Source: Flavobacteriaceae bacterium
GTDB lineage: Bacteria; Bacteroidota; Bacteroidia; Flavobacteriales; Flavobacteriaceae
NCBI GenBank assembly: GCA_008081175.1
Contig: VMCW01000160.1
Span: forward strand, 1 to 5,018
Direction: 5' to 3'
DNA: 5,018 nucleotides
The notes below the pieces were generated by a model. The model worked only from the letters and a program-made list of their open reading frames with translations. It was not told the DNA's origin and ran no database searches. Position numbers and translations under genes: made by a program. Shown piece after piece: positions 1-5,018 of the stretch. Position 1 is the stretch's first letter. Every line of letters begins with the position of its first letter.

Positions 1-1358
1 TCAAAACCGTGTGCACCAAAATAATCCCGCTGGGCTTGTAGGAGTGCCCCACTACCTCGGGGCTGGGTGATTGACAGCCAATAATTCCAAGCAGTTTGAA
101 TACAGTGTACTGGAACCCCCCGATCGACTGCATATTTTAAGGTTTGTCCCCAAGCGTCCAGATCTGATTCCAAACCGTTCTTAAAGAGTGCCATCTCAAA
201 AATTGAATTCTGAGTTTGAAAGGCCTCTGCGAGTATTTCCATCAGTTGGGATTTGATTATACACCCCTCTGACCACAACTGAGCAACCGCATCCAATTTA
301 AAATGCCACCCGTATATTTTTTGAGCGTGTAGCAGCATTTCAAACCCTTGATGATGGTTGATCCAACGACACACAGCATAGGTTCTTTTTAGGGATTCAC
401 TGGAAAGTTCACTTTCTTTTTTTTCCTGAATAAACAGGCTCGCGTTCTTTTTTCTTTCCCTTTGAGATAAAGAAATAAAACGGGCATGAAGCGCTGCGGC
501 CATAAGACTGTTGGAGGCGCCTAATTCAGCACCTATAGCTGTGGCCCAAGCTCCTGTTCCTTTGCTGGAAACACGGTCTTCTATGTTATCAATAAAAGGA
601 CCTTCAGCATCTTTATAGGTCATGATTGTAGAAGTAATTCCCAGTAGATAACTCTGGTTTTCTCCTTTTTGCCAATTTTCTAATTCTTTTTGTATCTCAA
701 CCCAGTTTGTGTTGGGATTGCTGTGAAACAGCTCAACAATTTCTGCTAAAAGCTGCATTTCTGCATACTCAATTCCGTTGTGTACCATCTTAACAAAATG
801 TCCTGCACCACCTTCTCCTAGATAGCCACAACAGGCTCTTCCCTTCGAGTCTTTTGCGGCAACAGCACTGAGGTCTTCAACCACTCGTTCGTAAGCTTTT
901 GCATCTCCCCCCAACATTAGAGAAGGCCCTTCTAAAGCGCCTTTTTCACCCCCTGAAACACCCATTCCTAAAAATAAAATCTTTTTTGCCTTCAGCATTT
1001 TTGCTCTTTTTTCCGTATCGAGAAAATGTGAATTTCCACCGTCAATCAGAAGGTCACCAGGAGACAATAAGGGAATTAGATCCTCTAAAAACTGATCGAG
1101 GGCTGCTCCTGCAGGAAGCATAAGAAGAATTTTCCTGGGGAGTTCCAATGCAGAGATAAAAGCAGATAAAGATTCGAAGCCTTCTGCCGATTGTAATTCG
1201 GAATATTGCTGTGTACGCTTAGAGGCCACTTGCTCTTCGGAGCCTTCAACATAACGATTGAACAAAGCCAATTCAATTCCGCAAGAAGCAAAGTTTCGAC
1301 TTAATGCAGTTCCCATTACACCCATACCGGCTATGCCCCACGCTTTTTTATTTGCCAT
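1..1358 (-). CDS. gnd: 6-phosphogluconate dehydrogenase (decarboxylating), C-terminus cut by window edge
   Basis: Cytosolic enzyme that oxidatively decarboxylates 6-phosphogluconate to ribulose 5-phosphate and CO2, normally with NADP+ (oxidative pentose phosphate pathway). The frame is open from an ATG at 1358 to the left edge, giving 452 full codons. Seen in the translation: a Rossmann dinucleotide loop GIAGMGVMG at residues 8-16; FNR at 33-35, whose Arg is expected to bind the NADP 2'-phosphate; IDGGNS at 105-110; GVSGGEKGALEGPS at 133-146; and GHFVKMVHNGIEY at 186-198, holding the expected catalytic Lys190 and Glu197. The family signature ends in SSKGTGAW at 264-271, with Ser where Gly/Ala is usual. 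The tail AQRDYFGAH holds Arg444 and His450, which complete the partner subunit's active site in this family. Full-length enzymes have about 468-482 residues, so little is missing. The start overlaps the gluconokinase stop, suggesting coupled translation. No frameshift was seen. Confidence 0.97.
   Translation of the reverse strand, partial: MANKKAWGIAGMGVMGTALSRNFASCGIELALFNRYVEGSEEQVASKRTQQYSELQSAEGFESLSAFISALELPRKILLMLPAGAALDQFLEDLIPLLSPGDLLIDGGNSHFLDTEKRAKMLKAKKILFLGMGVSGGEKGALEGPSLMLGGDAKAYERVVEDLSAVAAKDSKGRACCGYLGEGGAGHFVKMVHNGIEYAEMQLLAEIVELFHSNPNTNWVEIQKELENWQKGENQSYLLGITSTIMTYKDAEGPFIDNIEDRVSSKGTGAWATAIGAELGASNSLMAAALHARFISLSQRERKKNASLFIQEKKESELSSESLKRTYAVCRWINHHQGFEMLLHAQKIYGWHFKLDAVAQLWSEGCIIKSQLMEILAEAFQTQNSIFEMALFKNGLESDLDAWGQTLKYAVDRGVPVHCIQTAWNYWLSITQPRGSGALLQAQRDYFGAHGF
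1348..1358 (-). other. 11-base stop/start overlap between gluconokinase and 6-phosphogluconate dehydrogenase genes
   Basis: The dehydrogenase ATG (1358-1356) lies inside the last codons of the gluconokinase gene, whose TAA is at 1350-1348. The two frames differ. Upstream of the ATG the sequence is A-rich without a Shine-Dalgarno sequence, so ribosomes ending on the first gene probably help start the second. The overlap fits a single transcript for consecutive pathway steps. Confidence 0.9.
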
Positions 1359-1836
1359 GCCATTGTTTTTTTATCTGCTCGACCATTTCTAAAACGGGTA
1401 AATTACCTTTTAGCCAAAGGGCATCTTTAGGTTCCTCTAAAGTATCAAATTGACTTTGAAGTAAGCCCAAAGGCATGAAGTGTTTTCGCTTTTTTATTCT
1501 GGATTCCAAAAGGGCTTTTTCACACTTTAGGTACACCCATAAAGGGGGAGTTTTTAACAGATGAACTAGCCTGGAGCGATACGTTTCTTTTAAGGCAGAA
1601 CAGGCTAGAACAGCGCCTATGACTTGGTGTTTTTCAAGTTCTTTGGAAATACGGTTCAACCAAGGGATTCTGTCTTTGTCCGTGAGAGGGACTTCTTTTT
1701 GCATCTTTTCAATGTTTTTTTGGGAATGATAGTCGTCTCCTTCAATAAAAGGCACATTTAGGGTTTTACTAAGCGCCTCACCTAAAGTGCTTTTCCCACT
1801 ACCACTTACTCCCATAACAATAATAATTCTTCCCAC
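1348..1836 (-). CDS. gntK: Gluconokinase (GntK family)
   Basis: Cytosolic kinase that phosphorylates D-gluconate with ATP to 6-phosphogluconate, the substrate of the enzyme encoded just downstream. At 162 residues it has the normal length for the short GntK family. Seen: P-loop GVSGSGKST at residues 9-17, EGDDYH at 32-37 (substrate and metal region), the segment NIEKMQKEVPLTDKDRIPWL at 41-60 typical of gluconokinases, ACSALKETYRSRL at 78-90, and HFMPLGLLQSQFDTLEEP at 119-136. Lys118 occupies a position that is often Gly in relatives, a minor change. The start is GTG at 1836: a TAG lies in frame two codons upstream, and the next ATG (residue 8) would remove the first beta strand before the P-loop. 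No Shine-Dalgarno sequence is visible. The gene follows the oxidoreductase by 69 bases on the same strand and overlaps the dehydrogenase gene by 11 bases. Shikimate or adenylate kinase is unlikely given the PLTD-DR-PWL segment. Confidence 0.96.
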   Translation of the reverse strand: MGRIIIVMGVSGSGKSTLGEALSKTLNVPFIEGDDYHSQKNIEKMQKEVPLTDKDRIPWLNRISKELEKHQVIGAVLACSALKETYRSRLVHLLKTPPLWVYLKCEKALLESRIKKRKHFMPLGLLQSQFDTLEEPKDALWLKGNLPVLEMVEQIKKQWHGK

Positions 1837-1905
1837 AAACTAAAGTTATAAAAATCACAAAATCTCAAGCCAGAAGAATCGATCAATAAGAAATCCTAAA
1901 GTTCC
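1837..1905 (-). promoter_or_regulatory. Spacer upstream of gluconokinase with a weak Bacteroidota-type promoter candidate
   Basis: This 69-base gap separates the oxidoreductase stop from the gluconokinase GTG. On the minus strand it holds CTTG (1869-1866), a 17-base spacer, then TAACTTTA (1848-1841), which resembles the TTTG / TAnnTTTG promoter described for Bacteroides-type sigma factors with two mismatches. A transcript from it would begin at or next to the GTG and have almost no leader. A/T-rich DNA makes such matches by chance, and no hairpin terminator separates the genes, so read-through from the upstream gene is equally likely. Confidence 0.2.
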
Positions 1906-3021
1906 TCACCAAACCTGAGTGGTTTCAGTGACAGCCGCTTTTTTAGCGAGGCTTAAAATTTTAGAAACGATTAAGTTATTTTCTAGACTGTAAAGTGAAA
2001 AAGGTTCTAATTTTCTGTTTTCTAGTACCACTTCATACAGCAGTCGGAAGGGATCTTTTTGATGCAGAGCAATATCTTTGGGGACATGTGTTTTTGTACC
2101 TTCTGCTTCTTTTTCCATCAAACGCATTTGAGTAGCATTCTGACAATCTACAAAGCCATTAGTACCATAAAGCTGCATATCTTTTCTGTTATGTGACCAA
2201 TTCCAAGAGGCTTGAATAAGGACCTGTTGATCAGGATATTCCAAAACGATTGTGGTATCATCATCTACATAGGGATAGCGATCGGGCTTGGTTTGTTTAG
2301 CTACACAACTCACTTTGAGAGGCGTGGCGCCGTTCAATAACCAGGTGGCTAGATTGGCTCCATAACATCCGAAGTCCGTTAAGGCTCCTCCTCCGTTCAA
2401 AACAGGGTCGGTGAGCCAATTCAGAAACTCTGGTGTACAGCCTATTTCTTGTGGGCCAGGATGACCCGTATTAAAGACCATTTTTGTCAATTTACCAAAG
2501 CGTTTTTGATCGATCAGCTCCTTGGCTTCATAGGTGCTTTCATACCATGAAGTTTCATAGTTAACCAACAAGGGAATTTTGTGTTGTTTGGCTAATGAAG
2601 CCATTTCTTCGGCCTCTTCATAGGTAGTTGCCAAAGGTTTTTCTACCATTATTGGGATGTTTTTAGGGGCAAAAAAACGAACGACATCCAAGTGTTCTTT
2701 AGTTTCATTGAAAGCAGAAACAGCATCAGGCTTGACGGACTTTAACAGAGAGTCATAACTGTCAAAAAAAAGTGCATCTGGCAACGAATAGCGCTTTTGG
2801 TATCTTGAAATAGCTTCCTTGTTGGTCTCCACAATCCCAACAACTTGAACATCCTGTTGATCTCGATTAAAAATCCAATTGACATGATCGTGAACCAAAC
2901 CGATGATGGCGAGCTTTAATATCTTTTGTTTGGATTGTTGTTGACCAATTCCATTTAATGGAAACCATAACAAAACAATAAATAAATAAATACGGGTTTT
3001 AAAGAGCCTATAAACTTGCAT
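1906..3021 (-). CDS. Exported Gfo/Idh/MocA-family oxidoreductase
   Basis: Predicted NAD(P)-dependent sugar or sugar-derivative oxidoreductase of 371 residues; the substrate cannot be read from the sequence. Residues 1-10 are positively charged, residues 11-26 are hydrophobic (YLFIVLLWFPLNGIG) and QQQ follows, which looks like a Sec signal peptide; there is no twin arginine. The Rossmann domain begins at LKLAIIGLVHDHVNW (35-49), where the usual GxGxxG loop is replaced by a His/Asp-containing form. EKPLA at 127-131 is the family hallmark. The second domain contains GGGALTDFGCYGANL (210-224), the usual position of catalytic residues, with Asp216 and Tyr220 as candidates. ATG at 3021 is the only sensible start: the next Met is residue 125. 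It is first of three same-strand genes, followed by gluconokinase and 6-phosphogluconate dehydrogenase, and lies divergent to the deacetylase gene. A role in supplying a gluconate-like compound is inference only. A lipoprotein is unlikely, as no lipobox Cys is present. Confidence 0.9.
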   Translation of the reverse strand: MQVYRLFKTRIYLFIVLLWFPLNGIGQQQSKQKILKLAIIGLVHDHVNWIFNRDQQDVQVVGIVETNKEAISRYQKRYSLPDALFFDSYDSLLKSVKPDAVSAFNETKEHLDVVRFFAPKNIPIMVEKPLATTYEEAEEMASLAKQHKIPLLVNYETSWYESTYEAKELIDQKRFGKLTKMVFNTGHPGPQEIGCTPEFLNWLTDPVLNGGGALTDFGCYGANLATWLLNGATPLKVSCVAKQTKPDRYPYVDDDTTIVLEYPDQQVLIQASWNWSHNRKDMQLYGTNGFVDCQNATQMRLMEKEAEGTKTHVPKDIALHQKDPFRLLYEVVLENRKLEPFSLYSLENNLIVSKILSLAKKAAVTETTQVW

Positions 3022-3073
3022 AATTTTAGTACATTGAATATTAAATTTAAGTATTTTAAATCAATAGTCCGTC
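3022..3073. promoter_or_regulatory. Divergent promoter region between oxidoreductase and deacetylase genes
   Basis: This 52-base, very A/T-rich spacer lies between two outward-facing start codons, so promoters for both directions must be here or within the neighbouring genes. Its centre is a perfect 10-base palindrome, TTAAATTTAA (3041-3050), which contains TAAATTTA on both strands. This differs by one base from the TAnnTTTG -7 element of Bacteroidota. For the plus direction, CTTG (3015-3018) lies 23 bases upstream of it as a possible -33 element. For the minus direction I see no well-spaced partner. Neither start codon has a Shine-Dalgarno sequence. Confidence 0.4.
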
Positions 3074-3856
3074 ATGATACATTCAATTCTCAAGATCCTC
3101 ATTTTTTGTTTGCCCCTAGCACTACTAAACGCACAAGAAACACCAAAAAAATTACTGGCCATTTTTGCTCATCCAGATGACGAACAATCTGTAGCTCCTT
3201 TGTTGGTTAAATCCCTACAAGAGGGCGTTGAGGTTACTCTTGTAATTGCTACAGACGGTCGATTGGGGGTTAACCAATATACGGATTACGTCGCAGGAGA
3301 TGAACTCGCCTCCCTACGAAGACAAGAAATGCGTTGTGCAGCTGAGGTACTGGGTGTTAAGTTAATTCACTTAAATTATCACGATCAGTTGAAAGCTGCT
3401 GAAGGCTTTGATGGCCACGTACCTCACGCTCAAAGTTTGATACTGGAGTTAAAAGAAATTGTTTTAAAAGAACAACCGGATGCCATTATCACCTGGGGAC
3501 CAGATGGTGTTACTACTCATATGGACCATCGTTTAGTTGGGGCATCTGCAACACAGGTTTATCTTTCGACCCCATTTGAGAAGCCTGTAGACCTGTACTA
3601 TTTTGCTACTCCTAGCGATTTACTTCCTACAGAGCGCACAAAAACCCTAAGGGGGCAAGAAAAACGATTTTTAACTGTTCAAATTCCATTTACATCACAA
3701 CAATATGACCAAGCATATCAAGCCCTGTTATGTCATCAAAGTCAGTATCCTTCAGAGGTGGTTTTAAAAATGAAAGAGGACCGAAAACAGTTTGGTAATA
3801 TTCTATACTTAAGACAACTAGCAACCCCTTCTGAGGTAAAGACAAGTTTATTCTAA
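3074..3856 (+). CDS. Exported LmbE/PIG-L-family zinc deacetylase
   Basis: Predicted zinc-dependent hydrolase of the LmbE/PIG-L superfamily, whose known members remove N-acetyl groups from GlcNAc-containing compounds (PIG-L, MshB, BshB); the substrate here is unknown. It has 260 residues. Residues 1-20 form a Sec signal peptide (Lys7, hydrophobic ILIFCLPLALL, then NA before Gln21), so the enzyme should act in the periplasm, unlike the cytosolic thiol-biosynthesis members. AHPDDE at 32-37 is the family signature: His33 and Asp36 are expected zinc ligands and Asp35 the expected general base. ATDGRLG at 59-65 and the HMDH motif at 149-152 (His152 as third ligand) follow as in relatives. The ATG at 3074 is chosen because it gives the complete signal peptide. 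The gene faces away from the oxidoreductase gene, and its last 9 bases overlap the convergent cytochrome/LRR gene. Confidence 0.92.
   Translation: MIHSILKILIFCLPLALLNAQETPKKLLAIFAHPDDEQSVAPLLVKSLQEGVEVTLVIATDGRLGVNQYTDYVAGDELASLRRQEMRCAAEVLGVKLIHLNYHDQLKAAEGFDGHVPHAQSLILELKEIVLKEQPDAIITWGPDGVTTHMDHRLVGASATQVYLSTPFEKPVDLYYFATPSDLLPTERTKTLRGQEKRFLTVQIPFTSQQYDQAYQALLCHQSQYPSEVVLKMKEDRKQFGNILYLRQLATPSEVKTSLF
3848..3856. other. Convergent 9-base overlap of two gene ends
   Basis: The plus-strand deacetylase gene stops with TAA at 3854-3856, and the minus-strand cytochrome/LRR gene stops with TAA read from 3850 to 3848. The two coding ends therefore overlap tail to tail. No intergenic space is left for a terminator, so transcription must end inside one or both coding regions or run through as antisense RNA. 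Confidence 0.9.
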
Positions 3857-5018
3857 AAGGCCTACAAGCTCTGTTGTTTGAAAAAGGGATTTTTGATTTT
3901 CTAATTGCCTTCGTGTAACTCGAGTATTCCATAAATACACTTTTTTCAAACTGCCCAAAGCCCGAACAAGGTCAAACACTCCGTCATCTACCTGTGTGCT
4001 GTGTAGATTGAGAATTTCCAAGTGTTCTAGTGAAGTTAAAGGGGAGAGCTGGAATGTATTAATAGGATTTTGTTGAAGTTGTAAGCGCGTTAAATTCTCC
4101 ATTTTTTTTATGGTTTCAAAAGCTTCGGAAGTCAACTTTGAATTACTCAAATTAAGCCATGTTATGTAAGGAGCAATTGGCTCTAATACGCTGAGCTCTT
4201 TTTCAGAAATTTCATTGCCTAGAAAGCGAATGTCAAGTAAGTTGTTCGTTGCAGAGAGGGTTCTATAACTGAACTGGTTTTGTTCCAATAAGAGTAGTTT
4301 TTCTTCTGGAATAGAAGGGAGCTCTACTTTTTCAAACCATGGTTTGGGTCGAGTGTCCAGTGCGTATTTTGACAACAAGAGCTTTTGAATGCCCTTTGGG
4401 ACTTTAAGTTCAGCAAGAGAAGTTTCCAAAGGCGCTCCAGCGGTAATCCACCATTCTAACAATTGAATTTCTTCATAACTCAGAGGTGTACCAGAAGGAG
4501 GCATGAATTTTTCGTCTTCTTGTGTGCGAATCACCCTATTAAAGGCGAGACTTTTGTCAAGATTCTTGGAGACGATAGCCGCGCCGCTTTTCCCCCCTTT
4601 AAATAGACCAGAGACCTCAGACATGACAAGACCTCCTCTGCTTATTTCTTGATTGTGACATGCAACACATTTGGCTTCAAATAGAGGAAAAATCAGCTGT
4701 TCGTAAACCTGAACAGAATCAACAGGGGTTTTTACCAAGGGCGCTTTTGTCTTAGAAACAAAAACTTTCTTGATAGGGTCTGGGGCATGTTCATACAAAT
4801 AGTTTTCACCATGTGTCAGGCTTCCCCCTAGATGCCCTACAATAAATAGTAAGAGTAGGATCAGTACCGAATTGCTTCTAATCAGGATTTTTGTACTTTG
4901 GAGTATGCCTGAATGAAAAATCCAGCCGAGACCACTTAAAAGGACTAAAAGAAATCCCTGCCACTGGGGTAGACTGAACTGTGGGTCGATAGAATGACCA
5001 TTCTGTGAGAAAAGCCAC
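3848..5018 (-). CDS. Membrane-anchored monoheme cytochrome c / leucine-rich-repeat protein, N-terminus cut by window edge
   Basis: The frame is open from the right edge to the TAA at 3848, giving 390 visible codons with more upstream; a TTG at 4798 could be mistaken for the start but lies inside the frame. In visible numbering, residues about 18-35 and 49-62 look like membrane helices. They are followed by GHLGGSLTHGENYL (61-74), whose His62 and His69 sit at the membrane edge. A planctomycete-type cytochrome c domain (PSCyt1-like) follows: CVACH at 117-121 binds heme covalently and FMPPSG (Met172) is the likely axial-ligand loop. Residues 261 to about 375 hold about five leucine-rich repeats of roughly 24 residues (cores LNLSNSKLT, LQLQQNPIN, LNLHSTQVD, VYLWNTRVT). 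The heme domain must face the periplasm for cytochrome c maturation. Redox or electron-transfer partners, and the target of the repeats, are unknown. The arrangement resembles DUF2231-cytochrome-LRR proteins of Bacteroidota and Planctomycetes. Confidence 0.88.
   Translation of the reverse strand, partial: WLFSQNGHSIDPQFSLPQWQGFLLVLLSGLGWIFHSGILQSTKILIRSNSVLILLLLFIVGHLGGSLTHGENYLYEHAPDPIKKVFVSKTKAPLVKTPVDSVQVYEQLIFPLFEAKCVACHNQEISRGGLVMSEVSGLFKGGKSGAAIVSKNLDKSLAFNRVIRTQEDEKFMPPSGTPLSYEEIQLLEWWITAGAPLETSLAELKVPKGIQKLLLSKYALDTRPKPWFEKVELPSIPEEKLLLLEQNQFSYRTLSATNNLLDIRFLGNEISEKELSVLEPIAPYITWLNLSNSKLTSEAFETIKKMENLTRLQLQQNPINTFQLSPLTSLEHLEILNLHSTQVDDGVFDLVRALGSLKKVYLWNTRVTRRQLENQKSLFQTTELVGLLE
4655..4669 (-). 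other. Heme c attachment motif CxxCH
   Basis: These 15 bases encode CVACH, the only CxxCH motif in the visible part of the protein, so the visible portion carries a single covalent heme. The downstream MPP loop (Met172 in visible numbering) supplies the expected sixth ligand. The motif marks the domain as periplasmic and dependent on the cytochrome c maturation system. Confidence 0.9.

Noticed and set aside
899..1123. 74-codon plus-strand open frame
   Set aside because: It lies opposite the well-supported 6-phosphogluconate dehydrogenase gene, and its translation shows no recognisable domain.
1085..1291. 68-codon minus-strand open frame
   Set aside because: It is an alternative frame within the dehydrogenase gene, whose own frame carries all conserved motifs.
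1..1358. Possible frameshift or decay of the dehydrogenase gene
   Set aside because: Translating the full minus strand from the ATG gives one continuous frame with every expected motif in order up to the window edge; it is only cut by the boundary.
1878..1884. ATCGAT/GATC palindrome upstream of gluconokinase as an operator
   Set aside because: A six-base palindrome is expected by chance and has no extended dyad or repeat around it.
3879..3900. GAAAAAGGGATTTTTG as a bidirectional terminator
   Set aside because: The stem would be only A-T pairs plus one closing pair with a tiny loop, and it sits inside the LRR coding sequence; too weak to call.
3690..3932. 80-codon minus-strand open frame across the convergent gene ends
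   Set aside because: It is antisense to the deacetylase C-terminus and out of frame with the LRR gene; no domain or start signal supports it.
4796..4798. TTG as start codon of the cytochrome/LRR gene
   Set aside because: The same frame is open for 73 more codons to the window edge and encodes two membrane helices and the GHLGGSLTHG block, which belong to the same protein.

Overview
This AT-rich 5.0 kb window looks like chromosomal DNA from a member of the Bacteroidota (a flavobacterium- or cytophaga-like organism). The assignment is an inference. It rests on signal peptides ending in ...Q or ...AQ, the absence of clear Shine-Dalgarno sequences, A/T-rich promoter-like blocks resembling the TAnnTTTG type, and a membrane/cytochrome c/leucine-rich-repeat protein of a type common in that phylum. 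There is no RNA gene, mobile element, CRISPR array or long non-coding stretch; the longest gap between genes is 69 bases.

Layout. Three genes lie head to tail on the minus strand from 3021 down to the left edge: an exported Gfo/Idh/MocA-type oxidoreductase (3021-1906), gluconokinase (1836-1348) and 6-phosphogluconate dehydrogenase (from 1358, running off the left edge with only about 15-30 C-terminal residues missing). The two sugar-acid genes overlap by 11 bases. A divergent 52-base spacer separates this group from a plus-strand gene for an exported LmbE/PIG-L-type deacetylase (3074-3856). The 3' end of that gene overlaps by 9 bases the 3' end of a convergent minus-strand gene that enters from the right edge. 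This last gene encodes a membrane-anchored monoheme cytochrome c domain followed by leucine-rich repeats, and its N-terminus lies outside the window.

How the genes may work together. Gluconokinase makes 6-phosphogluconate, and the next enzyme decarboxylates it to ribulose 5-phosphate with formation of NADPH, so the pair is a compact gluconate shunt into the pentose phosphate pathway. The exported oxidoreductase upstream may generate or process a sugar or sugar acid outside the cytoplasm that feeds this shunt, by analogy with periplasmic glucose-fructose oxidoreductase of Zymomonas; this is a hypothesis. The deacetylase and the cytochrome/LRR protein also act at the cell envelope. All five genes look intact where visible and fall into known families. 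I see no clearly new system. The points most worth checking are the exported nucleotide-dependent oxidoreductase beside the gluconate genes, and the redox/LRR fusion.
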